Shown here piece after piece: positions 1 to 7,211 of a DNA stretch of 12,989 bases. The stretch is from Rhizobium sp. Q54. Lineage in GTDB: Bacteria; Pseudomonadota; Alphaproteobacteria; Rickettsiales; UBA1997. Location: assembly GCA_945865855.1 (NCBI GenBank), contig CAMBES010000026.1:1-12989 (forward strand). The letters run 5' to 3'. Position 1 is the stretch's first letter, and each line of letters begins with the position of its first letter. The translations under genes were made by a program, and so were the position numbers. Below the pieces are notes generated by a model, which did not search any database, was not told where the DNA came from, and saw only the letters and a program-made list of their open reading frames with translations.

Positions 1-84
1 TCCACCTCCAGCTCCACCTCCAGCTCCACCTCCAGCTCCACCTCCAGCTCCACCTCCAGCTCCACCTCCAGCTCCACCTCCACC
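1..84. repeat. 12-bp tandem repeat encoding PPPA
   Basis: Six exact copies of the 12-mer tccacctccagc run from the window edge to 72, followed by a seventh copy with one change (last base c instead of g at position 84). Because 12 is a multiple of three, copy-number changes keep the frame and only add or remove PPPA units in the protein. The true length of the array is unknown because it begins outside the window. Confidence 0.95.
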
Positions 85-388
85 TGCGGCAAGCCAATCA
101 AATGTAGTGGAAAATGGTGGCGTGCCCGGCGGTGGCGGAAACCCTAACAAAAAACCTTCATCCGTTAAATCGAATGTTGCGTCTACATCCAAAGGACAAA
201 GCAGTGGCCAATCACGCTATATGTTCTCCACTAAAGAAGGGGGCAAACCATCATCAGTTAAATCGAGTGCTCCTTCTACTTCTAAAGCCCCAGATTCAAC
301 GTCAAGTGGTGGCAAAGGCTATAGGGAAAACAAATCATCAGAATTACGTAAGAAGGCAACGGATGACAAAAAAAATAAGAATAAATAA
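2..388 (+). CDS. Proline-rich repeat protein, C-terminal part (partial)
   Basis: The reading frame is open from the left edge to a TAA at 386-388, so this is the last 128 residues of a longer protein that starts outside the window. It opens with about seven PPPA units (residues from the edge to about position 85), then a Gly/Asn-rich linker (GGVPGGGGNPN). Next come two copies of a Ser/Lys-rich module, KPSSVKSNVASTSK (152-193) and KPSSVKSSAPSTSK (245-286), 31 residues apart. The end is highly basic (KKATDDKKNKNK). No catalytic motif or membrane segment is visible. Low-complexity Pro-rich stretches of this kind occur in surface, periplasm-spanning and secreted proteins, including actin-regulating proteins of intracellular bacteria, but the sequence does not decide between these. 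The GTG at 107 would give a 93-residue product; it is probably not the real start because the repeat upstream is in the same frame and uninterrupted. I do not recognise the gene. Confidence 0.7.
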   Translation, partial: PPPAPPPAPPPAPPPAPPPAPPPAPPPPAASQSNVVENGGVPGGGGNPNKKPSSVKSNVASTSKGQSSGQSRYMFSTKEGGKPSSVKSSAPSTSKAPDSTSSGGKGYRENKSSELRKKATDDKKNKNK

Positions 389-482
389 CGCCGACGCTCC
401 AAGCGCCTCTTCAAATCCAAAACAAAAACCTCCTGTTACTTAACAAACAAATATCCAACTCAAAATCACCAACGAAAAAGTA

Positions 483-506
483 AATTATCTACGCGCGTAG
501 ATAATT
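483..506. promoter_or_regulatory. Perfect 24-bp palindrome (operator or terminator)
   Basis: The arms aattatctacgc and gcgtagataatt are exact reverse complements, giving a perfect dyad in the non-coding stretch between the Pro-rich gene (plus) and the 3' end of serS (minus). The half-site aattatctac occurs a third time, in direct orientation, at 545-554. Read as RNA from the minus strand, the hairpin (10-bp stem, GCGC loop) is followed by TACTTTTTCG, so it could act as the serS terminator. On the plus strand it is followed by an A-run, so it does not look like a terminator for the Pro-rich gene. The extra half-site argues for a protein-binding site instead. The rest of 389-579 contains only a weak AT hairpin (528-534 with 539-545). 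Confidence 0.5.
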
Positions 507-579
507 CAAAAAACACCTTTAGCTCAATAGAATTAAGCAATTCTAATTATCTACAGACCCGATAAAAGGCCTATTGGCG

Positions 580-1911
580 CTAGTCAATCCTAGCTTTAAG
601 ACTAATAACCTTTGCGCCCAAATATCTAGTTAGCACTTCCGGCACATTCACTGACCCATCTTCATTTTGATAATTTTCTAAAATCGCCAAAAGCGTGCGA
701 CCAACTGCCAGCGCTGATCCGTTCAATGTGTGTGTGAAATGCGTTTTGCCTTCTTTGGTTTTGTATTTGATCGAAGCGCGTCTTGCTTGAAAATCGCCGC
801 AGTTAGAACAGCTTGAGATCTCGCGGTATTTTTTCTGACTCGGCAGCCAAACTTCTAAATCGTAAGTTTTTTGTGCACAAAAACCCATGTCGCCAGAGCA
901 AAGTAGAATTTTACGAAAGGGCAATTCAAGGCGACGTAAAATCTCACAAGAAACATTGGTCATTCTTTCGTGCTCTGCTTCTGAAGCCTCAGCCGAAGTG
1001 ATTGAAACCAATTCCACTTTTTTAAATTGATGTTGACGAATTAGGCCTTTTGTATCTTTTCCGGCAGAGCCAGCTTCACGACGAAAGCACGGGGTGTAAG
1101 CGGTGAAGCGCAAAGGCAATTCGCTTTCCGACAAAGTTTTTTTTGCCACTAAATTCACCAAAGAAACTTCGGAAGTTGGAATTAGCCAGTAACCGTCGGA
1201 AGTTGAAAAAGCCTCTTCTGCAAATTTTGGCAACTGCCCCGAAAAGCGCATGGCCTCAGATTTAACAAGGTTTGGCGGCGAAACTTCGCGGTAATTATTT
1301 TCAAGCGCGACATCAAGCATAAAATTTGAAAGTGCACGTTCGAGCTGGGCTAATCCACCACTTAAAGTTGAAAATCTTGCGCCCGACATCAAAGCAGATT
1401 GCTCGAAATCCAGCATTCCCAACGCTTCGCCAATTTCGTCGTGAGCTTTTGGAGTGAAAGAAAATTTTTTCGGCTCGCCAAATTTTTCGATTTCAACATT
1501 GTGATTTTCGTCAGAACCAACCGGAACAGAATCGTGCGGAACGTTGGGAATGGTGGCGAGAAGCTCATTTAATTTTTCATCAACCGAGAAGTCATTTTCT
1601 GCTGCGGCAAGTTCTTCATTGATATTTCGTCCAGCTGCCAACAAGACTTCGATTTCTGACGAAACCCAACCAGCCTCTGCAATTCGGCCAGAGCTGTTTA
1701 CAAAATTAATAAAACCAGATTTTTTTTTCGCTTCAGCCATTTCTTGTGCAAACTTATTTCTCTTTGTTTGCAATTCTTGAATTATGGAAATTTTTTTACG
1801 CTTTTCTTCGTCAAGCGTGAGAATGTCTGAAGCTTTGAAGGTCGCGCTTCTTTTCTGCATCGCTGCATCAAATTTTTCTGGGTTTTCGCGAATCCATTTT
1901 ATGTCTAGCAT
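580..1911 (-). CDS. serS: Seryl-tRNA synthetase
   Basis: This enzyme charges tRNA-Ser with serine in the cytoplasm, through a seryl-adenylate intermediate. The product is 443 residues, close to the usual 420-450. The N-terminus (MLDIKWIRENPEKFDAAM) and the following long helices (about residues 30-110) form the tRNA-binding coiled-coil arm. The class II core follows: motif 2 around residue 276 (FRREAGSAGKDTKGLIRQHQF) and motif 3 near the C-terminus (GSALAVGRTLLAILENYQ). The start is set at the ATG complementary to 1909-1911 because family members begin at this MLDIK-type sequence. The same frame stays open another 51 codons upstream to a TTG at 2064, but that stretch is the inverted repeat at 1942-2024 and is not part of the conserved enzyme. 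No clear Shine-Dalgarno sequence precedes the ATG. The gene diverges from dapE. Confidence 0.96.
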   Translation of the reverse strand: MLDIKWIRENPEKFDAAMQKRSATFKASDILTLDEEKRKKISIIQELQTKRNKFAQEMAEAKKKSGFINFVNSSGRIAEAGWVSSEIEVLLAAGRNINEELAAAENDFSVDEKLNELLATIPNVPHDSVPVGSDENHNVEIEKFGEPKKFSFTPKAHDEIGEALGMLDFEQSALMSGARFSTLSGGLAQLERALSNFMLDVALENNYREVSPPNLVKSEAMRFSGQLPKFAEEAFSTSDGYWLIPTSEVSLVNLVAKKTLSESELPLRFTAYTPCFRREAGSAGKDTKGLIRQHQFKKVELVSITSAEASEAEHERMTNVSCEILRRLELPFRKILLCSGDMGFCAQKTYDLEVWLPSQKKYREISSCSNCGDFQARRASIKYKTKEGKTHFTHTLNGSALAVGRTLLAILENYQNEDGSVNVPEVLTRYLGAKVISLKARID

Positions 1912-1941
1912 TTGAATAAGAATTTTTTGGTAATTGAAAAA

Positions 1942-2024
1942 CCTGGATCCCCGCCTACGCGGGGATGACGCGTAAAGAGCGTACTTTACTTCAAGTGTTA
2001 TCCCCGCGCAGGCGGGGATCCAGG
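1942..2024. repeat. GC-rich double-hairpin inverted repeat (REP/BIME-like)
   Basis: Two 28-nt arms (1942-1969 and 1997-2024) are reverse complements with two mismatches and a 27-nt spacer. Each arm itself holds a short hairpin, CCCCGC-ctac-GCGGGG in the left one and CCCCGC-gcag... in the mirrored one. The GC content is far above the surrounding sequence. Read in the serS frame it encodes WIPACAGIT and SSPRRRGSR. I recall peptides of this type as translations of dispersed repeats in many proteobacteria, Rickettsiales included. It lies in the divergent spacer between serS and dapE, so it must sit in or beside both promoters or leaders. It is most likely a dispersed, non-autonomous repeat; no transposase is present in the window. 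Confidence 0.85.
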
Positions 2025-2063
2025 AAATAATCTTTACTCTCTTAATCCAGGCGAAATTTTTCA

Positions 2064-3218
2064 ATGATGAAACTCAACGCAATAAATCTTTCACAAGACC
2101 TACTCCGCATTCCGTCTTACTCCGGCGTAAATCCCCAAGTGTTAGAATTTCTTTTCACTCACTTAAAAAATCTCGGCTTCGCTTGTGATCTTTTAGAATT
2201 TGATGGATCGAATTCTTATAAAGTTAACAATTTGCATGCGGTTTTTAATCCAAAAAATTCTAGTAAAATTTTGTATTTTGCTGGCCACACCGACGTTGTA
2301 AATGAAGGCAACAAAGCCTCTTGGACGCATGATCCTTTTGCAGCAAAAATAGTAGACGGAAAACTTTTTGGACGTGGCGCCGCCGACATGAAATGCGCGA
2401 TTGCCTGCTTTATTTCTGCGGTTGCAGAGTTCTTAGAAATGCATCCAAATCCCGATTTCGGCATCGGTTTTTTAATCACGAATGACGAAGAAGCAGATGG
2501 AATTAACGGCACGGCAAAAGTTTTAGAATGGATGAAAAATTCCGGCAGGAAAATTTCGCACTGCTTAGTTGGTGAGCCGACAAATCCAGAAAAATTTGGC
2601 GAAATGATCAAAATCGGACGCCGCGGATCTATTGGCTTCAAGATTAAAATAATCGGCAAACAAGGTCATGTTGCTTACCCAGATATCGCGCTAAATCCAA
2701 TTACAATTTTGATCTCACTTCTGAAAATTTTAAAAGATCATCGCCTTGATGAAGGCACAAAATTCTTTGATCCAAGCAATCTTGAAATCACCTCAATCTC
2801 TTCACAAAATCTCGGCGGCAACGTAATTCCAAATGAGGCCGAAGCCTCTTTTAACGTGCGTTTCAACGATTTGCACTCTGCACAATCGATTCTCGATTTA
2901 GTAAAATATGCTTGCGAAAAAACCATCGGCTTCGGCGCGAAATACGAACTTACTCATCGAACAAGCGGTGAAAGTTTTTTGAGTGATCCAAAATTTTTAG
3001 CAGAAATTGTCGTTAAAGCTTCGGAAAAAATCACCGGCAAAAAACCAGTTTTGAGCACAACGGGCGGAACTTCTGACGCTAGGTTTATCAAGGACTATGC
3101 CGAAGTAGTCGAAATAGGATTAATAAATAAAACTGCTCACAAGATTGACGAATTTTCTGAAATTTTTGAAATCGAACAATTACAAAAAACCTACCTAGAA
3201 ATCTTGCGAAAATTTTAA
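2064..3218 (+). CDS. dapE: Succinyl-diaminopimelate desuccinylase
   Basis: This zinc-dependent M20-family enzyme hydrolyses N-succinyl-LL-2,6-diaminopimelate to LL-diaminopimelate and succinate in the lysine / meso-diaminopimelate pathway, so it implies that the organism makes peptidoglycan precursors. The product is 384 residues, the normal size. The metal ligands and catalytic residues known from E. coli DapE can be placed: H75 in GHTDVV, D108 in GRGAADMK, catalytic E142 and ligand E143 in NDEEADG, E171 in GEPTNPEKFG, and H359 in KTAHKIDEF. The dimerisation (lid) domain lies at about residues 185-295 and begins after GRRGS. Two ATG codons are adjacent (2064 and 2067); either could be used, and only a weak AGG lies upstream at 2049-2051. 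It is divergent from serS, and the 83-bp inverted repeat ends 39 nt before the start. Confidence 0.96.
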   Translation: MMKLNAINLSQDLLRIPSYSGVNPQVLEFLFTHLKNLGFACDLLEFDGSNSYKVNNLHAVFNPKNSSKILYFAGHTDVVNEGNKASWTHDPFAAKIVDGKLFGRGAADMKCAIACFISAVAEFLEMHPNPDFGIGFLITNDEEADGINGTAKVLEWMKNSGRKISHCLVGEPTNPEKFGEMIKIGRRGSIGFKIKIIGKQGHVAYPDIALNPITILISLLKILKDHRLDEGTKFFDPSNLEITSISSQNLGGNVIPNEAEASFNVRFNDLHSAQSILDLVKYACEKTIGFGAKYELTHRTSGESFLSDPKFLAEIVVKASEKITGKKPVLSTTGGTSDARFIKDYAEVVEIGLINKTAHKIDEFSEIFEIEQLQKTYLEILRKF

Positions 3219-3247
3219 ATTTTATGTGTAAATAGAAAATTTAAAAT
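3212..3247. repeat. AT-only inverted repeat at the dapE 3' end
   Basis: The arms attttaaatttt (3212-3223) and aaaatttaaaat (3236-3247) are exact 12-bp reverse complements around a 12-nt spacer and overlap the dapE stop codon. It could end dapE transcription. The stem contains no G or C and no U-tract follows, so as a terminator it is weak; composition alone could also explain part of it. Confidence 0.4.
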
Positions 3248-3260
3248 GATCTGCTAAATC

Positions 3261-3289
3261 TTTACAGCAAAGGCTCTAACCCAAATAAA
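3261..3289 (+). promoter_or_regulatory. Candidate sigma-70 promoter of the LRR gene
   Basis: TTTACA (3261-3266) and AATAAA (3284-3289) are separated by 17 nt and match the -35 and -10 consensus at five and four of six positions. The predicted start of transcription near 3296 would leave a very short leader before the ATG at 3310. The region is AT-rich, so chance matches are likely. Confidence 0.3.
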
Positions 3290-3309
3290 AAATATTTATT
3301 TGAGCAAAA

Positions 3310-5088
3310 ATGACAATCTTCAAAATTCAAGATCAAGAAATTATTAACGGCATTTGTCCAGAAATTCCAGAAGGCACGACGGAGGTTGATTTATCTGGCT
3401 GCTACGAACTCGAAACAATCCCAAAAATTCCTGGGACGGTTAAGAAATTGGATCTTGCATGGTGCGGAAGTCTTGAAGTCTCGCCAGAAATTCCCGAAGG
3501 TGTTGAAGAAATTGATTTTTCTAACTGCATAAAACTCGAAACAATCACTAACATTCCTGAGTCGATTCAAAAATTAAATCTTGAAAGGTGCGAAAGACTT
3601 CAAACCTTACCAGCCTTTGCTGAAGGAGTTGGGGAAATTAATTTGTTTGGCTGCAAAAGCCTCAAAATAATTCCTAACATTCCTACAGCGGTTAGAAAAT
3701 TAAATTTTGGACGTTGCTTTAAGCTTGAAGCCTTGTCAGAGATTCCCGAAGGTGTTGAAGAGATTAATTTACTTGATTGTAAAAGACTCACAACAATTCC
3801 AAACCTTCCTGAGACGATTAAAAAATTAAATCTTGGGGGATGGGAAGAAATTCGGATCTTACCAATTCTTCATGAAGGAATCGAAGAGATTGATCTATCT
3901 GACTGCTACAGTCTCGAAACAATTAGCGACATTCCTAGGACGGTTAAAAAATTAAATCTTCAAAGGTGCGAAAGGCTTAACTTAACTTTAGAGTTAATCA
4001 CCAGACTAGAAGAGTTAGAGGAGCAAGAATGTGAAATAATATATCCCGAACACTTCAATCCAGATATTTTGTCAGCTAAGGCTAAAGAAAAGCTGGCTCA
4101 AATAACTAAAAATTACCGAGAAGAAAATCCAGATCAAACTTCATCTTCTTCAAGTATTACAACTGTATTAAATCGCTTTCTAACCGAAGGAATTGGCCAG
4201 AGATCGGAGGAAAGTAATCAGGAAAAAAGAGCACGAGAAATTGCACAATCAACATTGCCAATTCTGGAAATTTTAGAAAAAAATCCGCATCTTTTGCCAT
4301 TAGTGGATAAAATTGCCGGAGAATTTCTTGCTGGCTGCATTAATCAGCCAGTTAGAGGCTGGTCAGAAGTTGTGGCATTAATGGCAATCGCTGCACAGAG
4401 TTATATTTTGGATCGGCTAGAAGCAACAAAGCAGATTTTTACTCTCGATTACATCGCTGGCTTTGTTAGTGAATTGCCCGAAGACCAAAAAGTTGGAGAG
4501 ATGTTTGAAGTAGAAGCTGGCAACGCTCTTTACCGCGAAGTGCATAAGATGTTGGTAGGCAATAAAACTTTGAAAGAACCTTGGCTTGGAGTGCCTGGAC
4601 CGATTTCTTACGAACAATCAATCAGATCTTTTTTAACAGAAGAAAGAATTCAGAGAGCAACAAAAGAAGTTGAATCTCAAATTATTTCTCTGACTGAAGA
4701 GGATCTTGCAGAAAGGATCTGCGAATCTCAACACAGTCGAGCATGGGGCGAGATTTGCTTCTTCGAGGAGGCTAAAGAAATCAATGAATCTTACGCAAAA
4801 CATCGCGCAGAGTTTGCCGAAAAAGATCCTGCTAAATTCACCAAGCAAGATATCGAAAAACTTAAAGAAATCGACCTCAAACAAGCAGAAGATTTAGCTA
4901 AAAAAATAAAAGGAGAAACTCTCGCGCAGCTAGCAAGAACAAAGAGTGGGAACCAGGCGGAAGAATTTGATGGATCTAAAATTCAGCAAGAAGGCGTGAC
5001 CGCTAAGCCTTTAACAATAGTAAGAGTTCTATCCAAAAAATCTCTGGAACCGCCTGTTAATTCAAAGGGAGCTAGAGCTAGTGAGTAA
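3310..5088 (+). CDS. Leucine-rich repeat protein with NEL-like C-terminal domain, putative effector
   Basis: This 592-residue protein has no signal peptide or membrane segment. Residues 19-228 (3364-3993) are ten consecutive leucine-rich repeats of exactly 21 residues. Two subtypes alternate, one like IPEGVEEIDLSDCYSLETI and one like IPRTVKKLNLQRCERLxxL, so the true period is 42 residues (126 bp). After a Ser-rich linker (about 276-283) comes a largely helical domain of about 310 residues. Its landmarks are AGC(343)INQPVRGW, EAGNALYREVHK from E402, PWLGVPGPISYE from P424, and a long charged helical region to about residue 540. LRR followed by a helical domain with a lone Cys near its start, and an AW-containing segment leading into a long coiled coil, is the layout of IpaH/SspH NEL E3 ubiquitin ligases. 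C343 would be the candidate nucleophile. The usual CxD motif reads C-I-N here, so the NEL assignment is tentative, from remembered family features only. The LRR part is certain. The tail (from about 560) is disordered-looking. It stands alone between dapE and pgpA. Confidence 0.9.
   Translation: MTIFKIQDQEIINGICPEIPEGTTEVDLSGCYELETIPKIPGTVKKLDLAWCGSLEVSPEIPEGVEEIDFSNCIKLETITNIPESIQKLNLERCERLQTLPAFAEGVGEINLFGCKSLKIIPNIPTAVRKLNFGRCFKLEALSEIPEGVEEINLLDCKRLTTIPNLPETIKKLNLGGWEEIRILPILHEGIEEIDLSDCYSLETISDIPRTVKKLNLQRCERLNLTLELITRLEELEEQECEIIYPEHFNPDILSAKAKEKLAQITKNYREENPDQTSSSSSITTVLNRFLTEGIGQRSEESNQEKRAREIAQSTLPILEILEKNPHLLPLVDKIAGEFLAGCINQPVRGWSEVVALMAIAAQSYILDRLEATKQIFTLDYIAGFVSELPEDQKVGEMFEVEAGNALYREVHKMLVGNKTLKEPWLGVPGPISYEQSIRSFLTEERIQRATKEVESQIISLTEEDLAERICESQHSRAWGEICFFEEAKEINESYAKHRAEFAEKDPAKFTKQDIEKLKEIDLKQAEDLAKKIKGETLAQLARTKSGNQAEEFDGSKIQQEGVTAKPLTIVRVLSKKSLEPPVNSKGARASE
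3364..3993 (+). repeat. LRR-coding tandem repeat, 5 x 126 bp (10 x 63 bp)
   Basis: Units begin at 3364, 3490, 3616, 3742 and 3868, each encoding a pair of 21-residue leucine-rich repeats. The units at 3490 and 3742 share their first 20 bases exactly (attcccgaaggtgttgaaga), which points to duplication or gene conversion within the array. Spacing is exact over all ten half-units, with no insertions or deletions. Confidence 0.9.
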
Positions 5089-5148
5089 ATTCTTGAATTC
5101 GAATGAATTACATAAATCTTACTTCGAAATCCTTAATACATTTTAAAA

Positions 5149-5679
5149 ATGTCTAAATTAAACGAACTAATACTTACTTTTTTTTATTTCGGAAAATTCC
5201 CAAAAATTCCTGGAACAGTTGGATCGGCGGTCACCATTTTTTTTTGGCTTGCATTAACTTCCATTTTCTGCGGCCTTGAAATGTCGCTTGCGGACCAAAA
5301 TATTATCTGGGTGGTATTTTTGGTAATCGCCTTTTTCTATGGCTCATTGGCGATTCCGACTTATCAAAAACAATTCAAACTTAAGCAGATCGATCACAAA
5401 ACAATCGTGCTTGATGAAGTGATTGGTCAGATCATTGCTTTGCAACCAGGTTTTATTTTAATGCATGAATATTACTTCAGCGATTTCAACTTAATCGCAA
5501 TCCATCTCATATTTTCTTTTCTTACTTTCAGATTTTTTGACATTACAAAACCTTCTTTGATTGGTCGTGCTGATCGCATGAAAAGTGGCGTGGGCGTAAT
5601 ACTAGACGATATCTTAGCCGGCATCGCAGCAGCATTGGCAAGTCTGGTTCTGCTTAAATTGACATTGCTGATTCGTTAA
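5149..5679 (+). CDS. pgpA: Phosphatidylglycerophosphatase A
   Basis: This inner-membrane enzyme removes the phosphate from phosphatidylglycerophosphate to give phosphatidylglycerol, the last step of that branch of phospholipid synthesis. The product is 176 residues, normal for the PgpA family. Family motifs are visible in order: GKFPKIPGTVGS (15-26), LDEVIG with D89/E90, FFDITKP with D131, and GVILDDILAG with D153/D154. The Asp/Glu residues match the acidic metal-binding positions expected for a magnesium-dependent phosphatase. Hydrophobic segments lie at about 27-42, 54-68, 93-125 and 152-174. The ATG at 5149 starts 60 nt after the LRR gene and no strong Shine-Dalgarno sequence is seen. nuoH follows after 39 nt, so the two may be co-transcribed. 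Confidence 0.93.
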   Translation: MSKLNELILTFFYFGKFPKIPGTVGSAVTIFFWLALTSIFCGLEMSLADQNIIWVVFLVIAFFYGSLAIPTYQKQFKLKQIDHKTIVLDEVIGQIIALQPGFILMHEYYFSDFNLIAIHLIFSFLTFRFFDITKPSLIGRADRMKSGVGVILDDILAGIAAALASLVLLKLTLLIR

Positions 5680-5718
5680 ATAATTTGCTCGCGCTTTCAC
5701 ATTTTTTTTCTCCCTTAA

Positions 5719-6723
5719 ATGGAACAAATTTTACCGCAACTACTTGAACTTTTTTTGTCAAAAATTCTGCCAACTCTCGGCTGGATTTTACTAATCGTCC
5801 TTCCGCTTCTTGGCGCCGTTGCTTACCTAACTTTAATGGAACGTAAAGTTATCGCCGCAATGCAGCTTCGTAAAGGCCCGAACGTAGTTGGTCCTTTTGG
5901 TTTGTTGCAGCCTCTTGCCGACGGTTTGAAGCTGATGCTTAAAGAAGTCATCATTCCAACCGCAGCCAATAAAGTTTTATTTTTTCTCGCTCCAATCATC
6001 ACTTTCGTTCTTGCCTTGATTGGCTGGGCGGTAATTCCATTTTCTGAAACTTTTGTGATCGCCGACATTAATGTTGGCATCATGTATCTACTCGCCACTT
6101 CATCTCTTGGTGTTTACGGCATCATAATTGCGGGCTGGGCGAGTAATTCGAAATATGCATTTCTTGGCGCAATTCGCTCTTCAGCGCAGATGATTTCTTA
6201 CGAAGTTTCAATTGGCTTGATCATTATTTCTGTCGTTCTCTGCGTTGGCTCTTTGCGACTTAACGACATCATTCTCGCACAAAAAGATCACTGGTTTATT
6301 TTGCCAATGCTGCCGATGTTCTTCTTATTTTTTATCTCTGCTCTTGCTGAAACTAATCGTCACCCATTCGATCTTCCGGAAGCAGAATCTGAGCTAGTCG
6401 CTGGTTATAATGTTGAATATAGCTCAATGCCATTTTCAATGTTCTTCCTCGGTGAATATGCCAATATGATTTTGATGTCGGCATCAGCTTCGATTCTCTT
6501 TCTTGGTGGTTGGTTGCCTCTTTTTGAATCCTTGTCATTCATTCCTGGTCCGATTTGGCTGATGGCAAAAATCTTCTTTTTACTTTTCTGCTTCATCTGG
6601 GTTCGCGCTACTCTGCCGCGCTACCGTTACGATCAACTAATGCGCTTAGGCTGGAAAGTATTTTTACCGCTCTCATTAATTTGGGTTGTCGGCACCGCCA
6701 CTTACATCGTTTATTTTAAATAA
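5719..6723 (+). CDS. nuoH: NADH-quinone oxidoreductase subunit H
   Basis: NuoH (ND1) is the membrane subunit of respiratory complex I that joins the peripheral arm to the proton-pumping arm and forms part of the quinone-binding chamber. The product is 334 residues, the usual size, with about eight hydrophobic segments. The most conserved loops of the family are present: [20 protein letters not shown] (41-60) with [15 protein letters not shown] following, and [20 protein letters not shown] starting at E211 with NVEYSSM after it. The stop is one nucleotide before the nuoI start, so translation is probably coupled. nuoG, which normally precedes nuoH, is not upstream; pgpA is. Confidence 0.97.
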   Translation: MEQILPQLLELFLSKILPTLGWILLIVLPLLGAVAYLTLMERKVIAAMQLRKGPNVVGPFGLLQPLADGLKLMLKEVIIPTAANKVLFFLAPIITFVLALIGWAVIPFSETFVIADINVGIMYLLATSSLGVYGIIIAGWASNSKYAFLGAIRSSAQMISYEVSIGLIIISVVLCVGSLRLNDIILAQKDHWFILPMLPMFFLFFISALAETNRHPFDLPEAESELVAGYNVEYSSMPFSMFFLGEYANMILMSASASILFLGGWLPLFESLSFIPGPIWLMAKIFFLLFCFIWVRATLPRYRYDQLMRLGWKVFLPLSLIWVVGTATYIVYFK

Positions 6724-6724
6724 A

Positions 6725-7210
6725 ATGAAACTTTTCAGAATCGCTTACGCCTTCTTCTTAAAAGAAATTTTCTTCGGCCATCTCAAAACCTTGTCTTTTC
6801 TTTTTAAGAAAAAACTTACGATCAACTATCCTTACGAAAAAGGCCCGCTTAGCCCCCGCTTCCGTGGTGAACATGCTTTGCGCCGCTATCCAAATGGTGA
6901 AGAAAGATGTATCGCCTGCAAACTTTGCGAAGCAATTTGCCCAGCGCAAGCAATCACAATTGAAGCCGAGGAAAGAGCTGATGGATCACGTCGCACCACC
7001 AAATACGACATCGACATGTTGAAATGTATTTACTGCGGATTGTGCCAAGAAGCCTGTCCGGTCGATGCCATTGTTGAGTCGCCAAATTTCGAATTCGCCA
7101 CCGAGACTCGCCAAGAGCTTTACTACGACAAAGAAAAACTTCTCGCTAATGGCGACCGCTACGAATATGCGCTGCAAAGCAATATCGAAGCTGATTTAAA
7201 GCATCGTTAA
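6725..7210 (+). CDS. nuoI: NADH-quinone oxidoreductase subunit I
   Basis: NuoI carries the two [4Fe-4S] clusters (N6a and N6b) that pass electrons along the peripheral arm of complex I towards the quinone site. The product is 161 residues. Two ferredoxin-type motifs are complete: [12 protein letters not shown] with C62, C65, C68 and C72, and [12 protein letters not shown] with C101, C104, C107 and C111. The N-terminal hydrophobic and basic stretch ([21 protein letters not shown]) is the usual membrane-facing amphipathic part. The ATG at 6725 was chosen because family members start with this short helix. An in-frame start at 6686 would overlap nuoH by 38 nt and add 13 unconserved residues. It is the second gene of the nuoHIJK block. 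Confidence 0.97.
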   Translation: MKLFRIAYAFFLKEIFFGHLKTLSFLFKKKLTINYPYEKGPLSPRFRGEHALRRYPNGEERCIACKLCEAICPAQAITIEAEERADGSRRTTKYDIDMLKCIYCGLCQEACPVDAIVESPNFEFATETRQELYYDKEKLLANGDRYEYALQSNIEADLKHR

Positions 7211-7211
7211 A

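Noticed and set aside
1..84. CRISPR-like array in the 12-bp repeats
   Set aside because: The repeats are directly adjacent with no spacers and encode a simple PPPA polymer.
114..443. A 109-codon plus-strand frame overlapping the Pro-rich gene
   Set aside because: It reads as low-complexity His/Leu/Lys text, starts inside the other gene and does not respect the repeat modules. The PPPA frame is open to the window edge and has coherent duplicated peptide modules.
1912..2064. Upstream TTG start adding 51 residues to seryl-tRNA synthetase
   Set aside because: The extension is the translated inverted repeat. The enzyme family starts at the MLDIK-type sequence encoded from 1911, which gives a normal length.
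2216..2659. Long minus-strand frame inside dapE
   Set aside because: dapE is confirmed by its metal ligands and motifs over this stretch; the antisense frame shows no family features and is a shadow.
4633..4884. Antisense and alternative-frame open stretches within the C-terminal domain of the LRR gene
   Set aside because: They follow from the AT-rich, Glu/Lys-rich coding of the real frame and have no motifs or ribosome-binding sites.
6686..6724. Upstream start for nuoI inside nuoH
   Set aside because: It would add 13 unconserved residues and overlap nuoH by 38 nt. The ATG at 6725 gives the usual NuoI N-terminus.
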